DNA of 64,000 nucleotides, from NCBI RefSeq assembly GCF_011300455.1, contig NZ_CP049869.1, forward strand, positions 620,001 to 684,000, read 5' to 3'. A model generated the notes under the pieces. It did no database searches. It saw only the letters and a program-made list of their open reading frames with translations, and was not told the origin of the DNA. The position numbers were made by a program, and so were the translations under genes. The stretch's first letter is position 1, and every line of letters begins with the position of its first letter. The DNA comes from Sphingomonas piscis (GTDB taxonomy: Bacteria; Pseudomonadota; Alphaproteobacteria; Sphingomonadales; Sphingomonadaceae). Below are positions 9,047-18,084 of this stretch, one piece after another.

Positions 9047-10231
9047 ATGGAAGTCCTGCCCGTCTCCAACAACTCTTCCGAAAGGACGAGCTCAACCTCT
9101 TCGGTCGTGCCAACGGGGGCGCGGTCTCGCCTGGACGCCCTGAAGAGATCGACCCCGCATTGGCTCTTCCTGGCTGTGGTTGTTGTGCCCTTTCTGCTGG
9201 CAGTTTTGTACTTCGGCTTCCTCGCCTCGCCGGTCTACATCTCGGAATCCAAATTCGTCGTTCGCAGTCCCGAGAAGCCGCAGGCAACGGGGCTCGGTAT
9301 CGTGCTTCAGACCGCGGGCTTCACGAGCGGGCAGAACGAGATTTACGCGGCGCAATCCTATGCCGTTTCCAGAGATGCATTGCGGGCGGTCAATCAGAAC
9401 AATCGCTTTGCGCGCGCTTATGGCAGCGAGGACATCTTCATTCTTGATCGGTTCAACCCGCTTGGCATCAACGGGTCGTTTGAAGATCTGTACGAATATT
9501 TTCGTACCAAGGTTCTGCTTCTGAACGACGCGACCACGTCGATTTCGACTTTGACGGTCCGGGCATACAATCCTCAGGAGGCTCAGCGCATCAACCAGCG
9601 GCTGCTCGCAATGTCGGAAGCGACCGTGAACCGCCTGAATACCCGTGGTCGTGAAGACCGAATCCGCAATGCTCAGGAAGAGGTCGTGAAAGCGCAGGCG
9701 CAGGCACAGGCCTCTGCCGTGGCTCTAGCGGCGTACCGGAATCTCAGCGGGGTGGTCGATCCCGAGAAGCAGGCCGAAGTTCAGTTGCAGATGATCTCCA
9801 AACTGCAGGACAGCTTGATCGTCGCACGGACCGAACTTGCTCAGTTGCAGCAATATGCGCCTAGCAACCCTCGTATTCCCGTGATGCGGACGCAGATCGC
9901 CTCGATCGAGCGAGACATTGCCAGGGAAATGGGCCGGATCACCGGTAACCGGGGTTCGCTTGCGCAAACGGCCGTGCGCTACCAGCGTCTCGTTCTTGAG
10001 AATGAATTGGCGAACAAGCAGCTCACTGCATCGCTTGGTTCTCTCGAGCAGGCGCGCAACGAAGCACGCCGGCAGGAAGCTTACGTCGAGCGGATCGTTC
10101 AGCCCAGCTTGCCGGACGCGCCCATGGAGCCGCGACGACTTCGCGGCATACTTGCGACGCTCGCGCTGTCGCTCGTTGCCTATGGCATTCTCAAGATGCT
10201 GCTCGCCGGCGTGAAAGAGCATGCCCAGTAA
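9047..10231 (+). CDS. kpsE: Capsule export inner-membrane protein KpsE/CtrB-like
   Basis: A 394-residue polysaccharide co-polymerase-type protein that links the ABC transporter to the outer-membrane channel. One membrane segment near residues 42-62 ('WLFLAVVVVPFLLAVLYFGF') and one near 367-385 flank a long periplasmic part with Ala/Gln-rich coiled coil (about 190-345). Before the second membrane segment is the proline motif 'PSLPDAPMEPRR', typical of the family. It overlaps the start of kpsM by 11 bases, consistent with a kpsE-M-T operon. Confidence 0.9.
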   Translation: MEVLPVSNNSSERTSSTSSVVPTGARSRLDALKRSTPHWLFLAVVVVPFLLAVLYFGFLASPVYISESKFVVRSPEKPQATGLGIVLQTAGFTSGQNEIYAAQSYAVSRDALRAVNQNNRFARAYGSEDIFILDRFNPLGINGSFEDLYEYFRTKVLLLNDATTSISTLTVRAYNPQEAQRINQRLLAMSEATVNRLNTRGREDRIRNAQEEVVKAQAQAQASAVALAAYRNLSGVVDPEKQAEVQLQMISKLQDSLIVARTELAQLQQYAPSNPRIPVMRTQIASIERDIAREMGRITGNRGSLAQTAVRYQRLVLENELANKQLTASLGSLEQARNEARRQEAYVERIVQPSLPDAPMEPRRLRGILATLALSLVAYGILKMLLAGVKEHAQ

Positions 10232-11053
10232 CAAGGCCGTACCCGTGCAACGCCCGCCTGCTCGCACCGGATCGCTTTTGCGCGTTTCGTCGTGGAAGAT
10301 CATGCAACGCGTCCTTGGCGCGTTGCTGCTGCGGGAATTGCTAACCCGCTACGGCCGGAACAACATCGGCTTTCTTTGGCTCTTTGTGGAGCCGATGCTG
10401 TTCGTGGCGGTGGTGAGCGTGATCTGGTCGTACATGAGGCATGTGACCGGCTCAGCCATTCCGATCGCTGCGTTCGCACTCACCGGCTACTCATCCATTC
10501 TTCTCTGGCGCAACATGCCAAGCCGCTGCATCGGTGCCCTCAGGGGCAACAAGTCGCTGCTCTACCATCGGCAGGTGACGCTTCTTGATGTCTACATCTC
10601 GCGGGTCCTGCTCGAAGGACTGGCCGTTACCACCTGCTTCGCCTCGCTCGGCATCATCTTCTACGCGATGGGCTGGATCCCTGCGCCTGAGGACATGCTG
10701 GAGGTGCTTGGAGGATGGTTGCTTCTTGCTTGGTTCGGCGTGGGTCTCGGGTGGACGATAGGCGGGCTGTCCGAGAAATACCCCCAGTCGAGAATATCTG
10801 GGGTCCATTCTCGTACATCATGATCATATTCTCCGGCGTGGCGTTCGTTGCCGATGCGCTACCGCCCAACGTGCGCGAAGTCGTGTTGTGGGGTCCGCAG
10901 ATCAACGCCCTGGAGTTTCTTCGGGAGGGCTGGTTCGGGTCGCTCTTCAGAGCGCACTACGACATTCCTTACGTCATCATCTTCAACCTGGTGTTGAGCT
11001 TCGTGGGCCTCAGTTTGGTTCGCCAGGTTGGCAAGGACATGGGTGAAGAATGA
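10221..11053 (+). pseudogene. kpsM: kpsM, capsule ABC-transporter permease, interrupted by a -1 frameshift
   Basis: The permease of the KpsMT exporter is encoded in two frames. Residues 1 to about 188 ('LLLRELLTRYGRNNIGFLW' and several membrane helices, ending 'GWTIGGLSEKYP') read from 10221. The rest ('VENIWGPFSYIMIIFSGV', 'ALPPNVREVVLWGPQINALE', 'GYF'-like 'EGWFGSLF') is in the frame ending at 11053. The break is at the C5 tract 10781-10785: one more C would give one uninterrupted protein of about 277 residues, the normal family length. As written, the first frame stops soon after at 10823. The lesion may be real, reversible slippage, or a sequencing error. The stop overlaps the kpsT start (ATGA). 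Confidence 0.85.
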
Positions 11054-11745
11054 TCCAGCTCACCAACGTCTGCAAAGATTATGAGACCGCTGGTGGCCGC
11101 CGTCGGATTCTCAACAACATCAATCTGACGATCAGGCCGGGCGAACGCGTCGGGATCCTCGGACGGAACGGCGCCGGCAAGTCCACCCTGGTGCGGCTGA
11201 TCAGCGGTGCCGAGCCTCCCACATCGGGGACGATCGAGCGGTTCATGTCCGTGTCGTGGCCGCTGGCATTCTCCGGCGGGTTTCACGGCACTCTGACCGG
11301 TGCCGACAATCTGCGCTTTATCTGTCGCATCTACGGCGCCGATTTCGAATCGCGGCTGCAATTCGTTCAGGAGTTCTCCGAATTGGGCTCCTATCTCTAC
11401 GAGCCCGTCTCGACCTACTCGTCAGGTATGCGGGCGAGGCTTGCCTTCGCGGTGTCGATGACGATCGACTTCGACTGTTACCTGATCGACGAAGTGATGG
11501 CGGTCGGTGACGAACGCTTCCGGGAGCGCTGCCGGGTCGAACTATTCGAAAAGCGGGCGGACAGGGCCATGCTGATCGTGTCCCATAGCCATCGTTATCT
11601 TAAAGGGACGTGCCACCGCTTCCTCCTCTTCCGCGACGGCGAGATCGAAGAACATGATGATTTCGAGGAAGTTTATTTCCGGTACAAGGAATCGATCGGC
11701 GAAGCCTTTGAGAACAAGGAACAAATGGTAGCCGAGATGCAATAA
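11050..11745 (+). CDS. kpsT: Capsule ABC-transporter ATP-binding protein KpsT/CtrD-like
   Basis: ATPase that powers export of lipid-linked capsule. Walker A 'GRNGAGKST' is at residues 38-46, the ABC signature is 'YSSGMRARLAFAV', Walker B is 'DCYLIDEVMAVGD', and the switch His is in 'LIVSHS'. The length of 231 residues is usual for KpsT and shorter than Wzt proteins with O-antigen-binding domains, supporting a capsule rather than O-antigen exporter. It overlaps the kpsM frame by 4 bases (ATGA). Confidence 0.93.
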   Translation: MIQLTNVCKDYETAGGRRRILNNINLTIRPGERVGILGRNGAGKSTLVRLISGAEPPTSGTIERFMSVSWPLAFSGGFHGTLTGADNLRFICRIYGADFESRLQFVQEFSELGSYLYEPVSTYSSGMRARLAFAVSMTIDFDCYLIDEVMAVGDERFRERCRVELFEKRADRAMLIVSHSHRYLKGTCHRFLLFRDGEIEEHDDFEEVYFRYKESIGEAFENKEQMVAEMQ

Positions 11746-11792
11746 GCTGCCGCGACTGCCCATACCTGCTGTTACAAAGTGAATTTGGAAGA

Positions 11793-12716
11793 ATGGCACT
11801 GATAGATCGTCACCCGGACGTAGCCGACTATGTTCTGGAGCTTTCGCTACCGGAAATCAGGGCGCGGGGTGGGGTCGCGGACTTGTTCGAAACCGGCCAG
11901 TTGATCATCATTAAGGACTACCGGCTTGATTTCGACTACGGCGCGCTTGCAGCGCTTTCGAAATCAACTGAGTCCATCGCCGATCCCGACCTCAGGCGGA
12001 AGCTGAAGAAGCTTACCGCACCAAACTTTTTCAAGGGCACGGCACCGAAGGAGAGCCGTGGAAAGCTCGTCTTCCCGGATCAGGTTCGTCAGGCCATCTA
12101 TGACACGATGTGCCATGGGGACCGCGAAATCTTCGATCGCGCGGCACGCGCGTTGCGCAGCTCACACGACGAAGCGATGCGGATCTTTGAGATCTGCTTC
12201 CCTGGCTATGATCCCTTTCGTTTCATCCCTAGCGTGCGCCTCACCCGCACGTTGTTCGAAAATCTGCACTGGGACAATCATTCCATCGACGCCGATTTTC
12301 ATCAGGCACGTATTTTCGCGAACCTCGACAGCCGGCCCAGGATCTGGAGCATCAGCCTCCGTTTCACCGACTGGGTACGGAAGCATTACCGTGAACACGG
12401 GCTGGAGCGTTTCGCCGGCAAAGATCCCAACCTGATGCTCGATTATATCGCCGGATCGGTTCTCGGAGGCACCAAGAACACCTGGATGGACAGTGAGCCG
12501 CGCCACCGCGTGGCGTTCGATCCTGGCGAAGTGTGGCTAGGCGAATCCCGGCTGATCTCGCATCAGATCTACTATGGCGAGGCAGCCATGGTTTACATGT
12601 GGTTCGTTAACGTCGGGTCGATGGCCAATCCGGATAATCGCTTCAACGAACAGGTTGAGAGCTTGCATCGTGAGATGCGTGCCGAAGCGCCCAAGGCCGA
12701 ACTCACGTCCGTCTAA
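11793..12716 (+). CDS. Kdo hydroxylase-like 2OG/Fe(II) oxygenase, paralogue 1
   Basis: A 307-residue protein that I match to the Kdo 3-hydroxylase family, 2-oxoglutarate/Fe(II) enzymes that turn Kdo into Ko in LPS. The candidate metal ligands are His159 and Asp161 in 'ENLHWDNHSIDADFHQARIF' and His257 in 'GESRLISHQIYYGE'. Between them 'ANLDSRPRIWSISLRFTDW' parallels the family's 'FxNVNPxGxxRVWRVGEPFE', and the N-terminal 'FETGQLIIIKDYRLDF' parallels its opening strand. It lies just after kpsT on the same strand. Its 3' end overlaps the convergent glycosyltransferase gene by 14 bases. Hydroxylation of capsule Kdo or another sugar is inference. Confidence 0.65.
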   Translation: MALIDRHPDVADYVLELSLPEIRARGGVADLFETGQLIIIKDYRLDFDYGALAALSKSTESIADPDLRRKLKKLTAPNFFKGTAPKESRGKLVFPDQVRQAIYDTMCHGDREIFDRAARALRSSHDEAMRIFEICFPGYDPFRFIPSVRLTRTLFENLHWDNHSIDADFHQARIFANLDSRPRIWSISLRFTDWVRKHYREHGLERFAGKDPNLMLDYIAGSVLGGTKNTWMDSEPRHRVAFDPGEVWLGESRLISHQIYYGEAAMVYMWFVNVGSMANPDNRFNEQVESLHREMRAEAPKAELTSV

Positions 12717-13812
12717 GCTGAAGGTTGAAGCCGCGCCTTTCAGCAATGCGAGAGGCCTCATCGAAGATGGCGATGACCTGCTCCCGAAGCTTCCCATGAG
12801 TGTAGGTCTGCCGGAGCTTCGACTGGGCAGTGTCGATCATCGCATTACGTTTCGTGGGATCTTGCAGCAGGTCTCCTACCGCTGTTCTCCATCGATCCGT
12901 GTCCTTCGCGAGCATCCCCGCGCCGTCTGAGCAAGCGCGATCGTAGACCGGCAAGTCGGAAGCCACCACCGCCATGCCGGCCAGGCTATACTCCACCCAC
13001 TTCGTGTCCGCCTTGCAGCCGTTGAAGCTGTTGTCCTCAAGTGGCGCCAAGCCGATCCACCAGCCAAGGGAACGAAGGAAGGGCAGGAAGTCGGTATAGT
13101 CGGCAACGGGTGGGATGTGTCGCGCTCTGGTGCCGAACTCGTCGAGTTCGGCCGGCATCTTGATCGTTCCGAACACTTCGAAGTTCAAGCTGGGGTTCTG
13201 GCGCATCAGCTCGCAAACGGCCGGCATGATCATCGCCAGGTCCGCGGAGTGCCCGGCCGTCCCCATATAGCCGATGACCGGTCCGCTTGAGGGGCCCACC
13301 AACGCCCCAACATCCTCTTCGGCGACCGCGCAGTAGATGTCGCCAGCGACGGTAGGGGTGCGAACGCCATGTTCAGCAAAGCGAACCGCGAGCCCAGCGG
13401 TCGAGACGTAGAGGAGGTCGCAACCCTCGATATTGTTGCGTAATGCCTGCAGCCGTTCTGGACGGTTGTAGGCTTTGAACTTGGATTCGCCGAGGCTTGC
13501 CGGGACGGCCAGCAGATCGTCATCGATATGAAAGACGACGGGAATGCCCGCTGCGCGTGCCAGCCTGATCCAGTCACCTCCGAGCTCCGACGTACAGCGC
13601 GACAGGACGAGGATGTCCGGGGAGTGGTGAGTGAAGGACGCTTCGACCGCCCCTACGTCCGCAAGGTTCTTCTCGAAGGCGATGCGGTATGGTGACGCCA
13701 CGGCTTTGGTGAATGGCTGGCCGAAGCTGATCATCTGAGTTGCGGTCGGACCGTTTTTCCCATCGCAGACGATCAGCGCCAGCTTGCCCGCCTTTTCGTC
13801 GGACGCTCTCAT
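12703..13812 (-). CDS. GT4-like glycosyltransferase
   Basis: A 369-residue GT-B fold protein. 'IPVVFHIDDDLLAVPASLG' is a feature of a glycosyltransferase subgroup found in polysaccharide clusters, and the donor half has 'PVIGYMGTAGHSADLAMIMP' and 'DTKWVEYSLAGMAVVASDLP', the equivalent of the E-x7-E motif. It overlaps the upstream gene by 4 bases (translational coupling). A similar 'DFCDDML' segment in the 821-residue protein at 19861 suggests relatedness. Substrate unknown. Confidence 0.8.
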   Translation of the reverse strand: MRASDEKAGKLALIVCDGKNGPTATQMISFGQPFTKAVASPYRIAFEKNLADVGAVEASFTHHSPDILVLSRCTSELGGDWIRLARAAGIPVVFHIDDDLLAVPASLGESKFKAYNRPERLQALRNNIEGCDLLYVSTAGLAVRFAEHGVRTPTVAGDIYCAVAEEDVGALVGPSSGPVIGYMGTAGHSADLAMIMPAVCELMRQNPSLNFEVFGTIKMPAELDEFGTRARHIPPVADYTDFLPFLRSLGWWIGLAPLEDNSFNGCKADTKWVEYSLAGMAVVASDLPVYDRACSDGAGMLAKDTDRWRTAVGDLLQDPTKRNAMIDTAQSKLRQTYTHGKLREQVIAIFDEASRIAERRGFNLQLRRT

Positions 13813-15002
13813 GCGGAAGCCGCGACGAGAACATCTTGAGAAAGCACCGCGGGCCGAACTGCTCCAGCGTTCGGCAAAGGCCGCGAATGACCGGTTTCAG
13901 CGGTCAGGCACGCCAGGATCAGGCGAGCGAAACGGCGATAGACTTCCGATGGATCTCTGGGCATCGGCAGCTGCGCAAGGAAAGCCTCCTGCCTGCTCAG
14001 GATCATGTCCGGACGAATGCGAACGTCACGTTCGAACGCCAGCCAATCGTCAAGCGTACTGATCTCCGTCAGCCCTTTGTAATTGCTTGCGTCCATCACA
14101 CCGCCAGGGTCACGCCACACGGCAACGGGAATGCCCGCCACAATCATGTCAAAGATGATCGTGGACGGAGCCGAAATGCCGAAGCGGTATGACTTCATGT
14201 CGAAGGCGTAGAGCGGCAGCATGTTGAGGTCGACATTGGTCGGCAAGGAGACCTTGTTCTTCAAGACATATTGACCCCCGGGGTGAGGCCTGAGTGCCAC
14301 CCGCTCCCCGCGGGCTGCCATCTTGCCGCAAAAGGCGAAGAACATTTCCATGAAGGAGGTCTTGTGGTCGCCCGACACACGAAGGCGTACGGAGTGCATG
14401 TTTTCGCAGACCAGCCCAGCACCGGATGCCACTTCGTCAGCTTCGGGTGACCGGTTCAGCAGCGTAGGCGGGCCTGTGACATAGAGTTTGGAGCGCTGTG
14501 AAGCGATCAGCGAGTTCAGCGCTTCCGCTTCGAACCATCCGCACACGATGTCTGCGGCAAAGCCGATGTTGCGCCCGTGACTTTGAATATGTTCGCGGCT
14601 CTGACGAAACCCGATGCACTCGAACCCGTGCTGAAGCGTCACACGCACATAAGTGGACGGCGCAGCAAGGAAGACGCTCGACGTTTCGTGATGCGCGGGC
14701 AGATTGGACTCGCTGGCTGCGAAGATCATGCCGGACCCGCCAGCCAATACGGCTTGGGCCTCCTCGGGGCTGCCGTAGAGGTGGAGCGAAGCCCCGGCGC
14801 CTGCCGCCAAGGCGGCAACCTCGCGCTGCCACACCTTTTGCCTGTCACGTTTGACGAAAGCGTCCGACACCAGGATACCGAGCCGAGCCTCCGTCTCTCG
14901 TGCAGCCAGATAGATCAGAGGGCGCAAGATGCTGACGTCCTGCACCAGATTGAACAGGAAGAAGACCGATTTGCCCGTCCCGGGAGCCTTCGCGTCCGCC
15001 AT
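13809..15002 (-). CDS. GT-B fold transferase of unknown specificity (paralogue of 39815-40966)
   Basis: A 397-residue protein with an N-terminal 'SVFFLFNLVQDVSILRPLIY' Rossmann start, a central 'YVRVTLQHGFECIGFRQSRE' segment and a donor-site region 'RVALRPHPGGQYVLKNK' followed by 'FGISAPSTIIFDMIVAGIPV'. This layout resembles CDP-glycerol glycerophosphotransferase and capsule-type GT-B enzymes. The start is set at 15002, where ATG overlaps the upstream stop (TGATG). It could transfer Kdo, a sugar or a phosphopolyol; I cannot choose. Confidence 0.7.
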   Translation of the reverse strand: MADAKAPGTGKSVFFLFNLVQDVSILRPLIYLAARETEARLGILVSDAFVKRDRQKVWQREVAALAAGAGASLHLYGSPEEAQAVLAGGSGMIFAASESNLPAHHETSSVFLAAPSTYVRVTLQHGFECIGFRQSREHIQSHGRNIGFAADIVCGWFEAEALNSLIASQRSKLYVTGPPTLLNRSPEADEVASGAGLVCENMHSVRLRVSGDHKTSFMEMFFAFCGKMAARGERVALRPHPGGQYVLKNKVSLPTNVDLNMLPLYAFDMKSYRFGISAPSTIIFDMIVAGIPVAVWRDPGGVMDASNYKGLTEISTLDDWLAFERDVRIRPDMILSRQEAFLAQLPMPRDPSEVYRRFARLILACLTAETGHSRPLPNAGAVRPAVLSQDVLVAASA

Positions 15003-17122
15003 CAAAAGAGCTCGCGGACAAGCGTGACTTTGCCGAGAACATCTTCCCACCGCGGGACGGCCATAAAGCCCGGACCGACAGGGTCGATCTCATCCCGCGG
15101 CGCGTAGGGACCCGACAGCCGTGCAGTGACGCGTGTCGTGCACCAGTTCGTGTAGCCCGAACGCAAGAGTTCCAGGCCGAGCCGCACGTCTTCAGAGATG
15201 GACGACCGAGTCCCGGGCACATTTTGTAGATCGGCTAAGGCGGCACGGCGCCAGGCGGTGAACAGCAAGGTGTTGGCTGCTACCTGATATTCGAGGTCCG
15301 GCAGCGCTTGCAGAACGTCAGGCTCGCCAAACGTCAGGCTCGGCCCGCGTACAAGAGAGACACCGGTCGGGAACAAGCCGCCGGATGCTGGCTGAAGGAC
15401 GACATCCTTTTTCACGATCTTCTCGGCGAGCAGCGCGCAGCTTGCGGAGGCGGCAGTGTCGCGGCGCTTCAACATTTCCAGCACCGCACAAAGCGCGGCG
15501 CCGTCCCGCAATACGACCCGATCGCTGAGCGTCAGCAGTGTGTCAGCGCGGATATCCTTGGCAATTTCGCGCAGGGACGCGTTGTATGAAACCGATCTCG
15601 GTTGAACGCCTTGCGGTGCAGCGGCCAGCGCGGGCTGCAATCCTTCGAGCCCGTCGGGAGCCCTGATCAGGATCTCAGTAACGTTCGGAACAACATCCTT
15701 GATCGCCGCAAGAAGGCGCGCCGTAGCCGCGGCCGTGGTTGCGTCGACGAGTATGGCCAGGGCATCCTCGACAACGACCGCAGCTTGTTCCGGTGGTGCG
15801 GCGTGGCTCGAGTTCGGCACAGGACGAAGTGTGATCGCCAAGGGCGTCCTCGCGGGGCGCAAAGCCGTTTCGGGGAGGACGCCGCTCACCCGCGGAGCAG
15901 CGGCGTCACCAGCCTGGTCGGCGACGAGCGTAATCGACCATTTCGGGCGGTTGTCGGCAGGCTCCGCAACAAGATAAGGACCTTGTAGATACGCGTTTTC
16001 ATTTTCGGACAGGTGGCGGGACGCCAACGCGCCGATCGTCGGGATGCTGTTCCTGGGGAGGATCAGTCCCCGTCCTCCGGAAGCACCATCATCGGATTGA
16101 TGCCAATCCAGGCCAAACACGGCAAGGAGCCATTCGCGAACCTCGGCTAAACCTGGTTCTTCTTTTGAACCCTGCTCCTGTCCAACGGTGGCGATGCAAC
16201 TGACCCATCGCTCTGGCCATCCCTTTCCGCCGACCGTTTCGCGCAGCAGGACCTCCGAGCGCTCCCAGAAGTCGTCCATGGGACTGGGCTCGACTTGCAA
16301 GGCCTTCAGCTCGGCGTTGTGGAGCCCACCCGGCAAAAGGGAGGGAAAAGGCAGCAACGCCAATGCGCTGTTGAAGCCCTCCACGCCCTCAAGTTCGAGC
16401 AGCACAGGCATTAGCGGATGCACCAGCTCGAAGTCGTGAAGAACAGGTCCCTCCGACGGCAGCTGAACACCCTGCCCCATCATCAGCAGGTTGGCCGGGC
16501 TACTGGGTTGTGCCTGATAGGCACGTAAGCTTACTCCGTTGCCCCGTTCGGCGCCCGCAAGCATGAGCCGCAAGCGCGCCCCATCGACCATCGACGCATT
16601 CTCGATACGCGTGCCGCCTGTCCTGAACGCCCAAGACCCACAGGTTGTGGGTTGATCGGTTCGCCCAACCCGATCGCCTGGCAAGTTCAAGAGCCTGCGA
16701 TACGAGTCGCGGACTTGTTGGGTGGGTTCGCCGCCAGCGGCGGCAAGGTCATCGAGATCAAACGTGCCGTCGTTGCTGGAAGCCTTCTTCGGAGCAGCGA
16801 CGGCTGCAATTACCGTCGAACGTTCCAAGCCTTGCGGCCGATCAATGATCGGCGGAGCACTCTTCTTAAGCTTGGGCGACGGGAGCGCGCCGACTGGAGC
16901 TGCTTCGACCGGAGCTGATGAAGATGGCTGAAGCTTCTTATCCGCCTTGGACGAGCTTGGAGACGCCTGCCGCTTCGTTTCAGGCGGCCCGCACGGCGGA
17001 CGACCCAACACCCGGCCAAAGCGTCGATAATGTTCGCGCGGATCCAGTCCGCTCAACGAAACGTCGCTGTAGCTGGCACTGTACCACTCAGGATCGAATT
17101 CCGGCGGTAGCGTCTTGGGCAT
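15002..17122 (-). CDS. Large WY-repeat protein with degenerate GT2-like C-terminus
   Basis: A 706-residue protein. The N-terminus has one copy of a repeat known from polysaccharide-locus proteins, 'FDPEWYSASYSDVSLSGLD' followed by 'HYRRFGRVLGRPP'. A Pro/Lys/Ser-rich linker (about 45-100) leads to a beta-rich middle domain ('LLPFPSLLPGGLHNAELKAL'). The C-terminal third (about 430-700) looks like a glycosyltransferase-A fold that has lost the clear DxD ('DTLLTLSDRVVLRDGAALC'). The same layout recurs at 42395-44662. Probably a scaffold or an unusual transferase; function unknown. Confidence 0.6.
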   Translation of the reverse strand: MPKTLPPEFDPEWYSASYSDVSLSGLDPREHYRRFGRVLGRPPCGPPETKRQASPSSSKADKKLQPSSSAPVEAAPVGALPSPKLKKSAPPIIDRPQGLERSTVIAAVAAPKKASSNDGTFDLDDLAAAGGEPTQQVRDSYRRLLNLPGDRVGRTDQPTTCGSWAFRTGGTRIENASMVDGARLRLMLAGAERGNGVSLRAYQAQPSSPANLLMMGQGVQLPSEGPVLHDFELVHPLMPVLLELEGVEGFNSALALLPFPSLLPGGLHNAELKALQVEPSPMDDFWERSEVLLRETVGGKGWPERWVSCIATVGQEQGSKEEPGLAEVREWLLAVFGLDWHQSDDGASGGRGLILPRNSIPTIGALASRHLSENENAYLQGPYLVAEPADNRPKWSITLVADQAGDAAAPRVSGVLPETALRPARTPLAITLRPVPNSSHAAPPEQAAVVVEDALAILVDATTAAATARLLAAIKDVVPNVTEILIRAPDGLEGLQPALAAAPQGVQPRSVSYNASLREIAKDIRADTLLTLSDRVVLRDGAALCAVLEMLKRRDTAASASCALLAEKIVKKDVVLQPASGGLFPTGVSLVRGPSLTFGEPDVLQALPDLEYQVAANTLLFTAWRRAALADLQNVPGTRSSISEDVRLGLELLRSGYTNWCTTRVTARLSGPYAPRDEIDPVGPGFMAVPRWEDVLGKVTLVRELF

Positions 17123-17176
17123 TATGAAGTCAGCTTTATCATAGACGTCGGGAACGGCGTTGCCTTTGGCCGTTCA

Positions 17177-17374
17177 TCAGGGTTCGTCAGGGTCCGAGAT
17201 ATCGAGGATGATCTCTCCATTCGAGTCCCGGATCTCCACCCTCTTGGCTGCGCCCGACCCAAGTGCGTCTGCCGCAACCCGTCGCGCTGTTGCGGCGCTA
17301 TCCGTCTCGAAGCCCGCGGGGACGAGGCCACTGATCTCGTAGAACTTCACGCTATATCTGCTCGACACGTCCAT
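17177..17374 (-). CDS. Small hypothetical protein
   Basis: A 65-residue frame starting 'MDVSSRYSVKFYEISG' and ending 'RDSNGEIILDISDPDEP'. The alternating polar and hydrophobic pattern suggests a small beta-rich domain and the composition is protein-like. It lies between two polysaccharide genes on the same strand, 54 bases upstream of the 706-residue gene. No family was recognised. Being short, it may be spurious, but no competing frame here looks better. Confidence 0.45.
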   Translation of the reverse strand: MDVSSRYSVKFYEISGLVPAGFETDSAATARRVAADALGSGAAKRVEIRDSNGEIILDISDPDEP

Positions 17375-17514
17375 CTCGGCAATTGGGCTTCATCCGACAT
17401 CTGAACGGGATCCCCTGCGAGAAGCAGGCCCACCAACCCGGATCTACTCATCGATCATGAGCGAGCGCTTCTGCCAAACTATCGGTCTGCGAGCAATTGG
17501 CGTGGGTCCAAGCC

Positions 17515-18084
17515 TCAAGCCTCCACCGTGGCGGAGCATCGGCTTGCCTGCACCGCAACGTCCAGCGCCAAGCCGAAGCTATAGCTCACGAGCCCATAGA
17601 CGGCGCCCGTTCGGTACAACTCCCACAGGTCGTCCAGCAGCGTGAGGCCACCCGTAGCCCTTAAGTTGAGCACGAAATTCCCGTCTCCGAGGTCCAGGTA
17701 CAGGCTGTCACCAATCTCTTGCTCCAGCTTAGGCCAAAGCTGCGTGAGATCCGCCGCTTGCCTTTGCAGAATGACGTAGCCGAAGGGTCCATCACGTTCG
17801 ACGACGGTCCGAACGGCAAAGATCTCCTGTCCGTCGAGCAATTGCTCGGTAGGCTTGGGTTGAAGTCCCGACCAGTTGGCGAACGTCGCCTGTTGCGCCG
17901 CGTCCGCGGCATAACCCGCTTCGATGTTGAACGTCTTTGCGACGCTTTGCGGCTCGATCTTGGAGTCGGTCAGCACGCATTTGGTGAGCTTTGGGAGCTC
18001 CGCCAGGCGCAGCATTTCCAATGCTTGCGATGGAGGCACTCGGCTAGGCGACGGGCCGATCAGCAGGACTCGGCTGCTAGGCAA
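17515..18084 (-). CDS. Hypothetical protein with TTG start
   Basis: A 189-residue protein of no recognised family ('SRVLLIGPSPSRVPPSQALE' near the start, then 'DGPFGYVILQRQAADLTQLW' and 'SLYLDLGDGNFVLNLRATGG'). I place the start at TTG 18084 because AGGAG stands seven bases upstream; longer frames would read through the 3' end of the neighbouring gene out of frame. The chosen start overlaps that gene's end by 8 bases, implying coupled translation. The N-terminal strand-turn could open a Rossmann-like domain, but this is weak. Confidence 0.6.
   Translation of the reverse strand: MPSSRVLLIGPSPSRVPPSQALEMLRLAELPKLTKCVLTDSKIEPQSVAKTFNIEAGYAADAAQQATFANWSGLQPKPTEQLLDGQEIFAVRTVVERDGPFGYVILQRQAADLTQLWPKLEQEIGDSLYLDLGDGNFVLNLRATGGLTLLDDLWELYRTGAVYGLVSYSFGLALDVAVQASRCSATVEA

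Noticed and set aside
13809..15002. Calling this gene kpsS
   Set aside because: It lacks the KpsS opening motif I know, and its closest look is to phosphotransferase-type GT-B enzymes.
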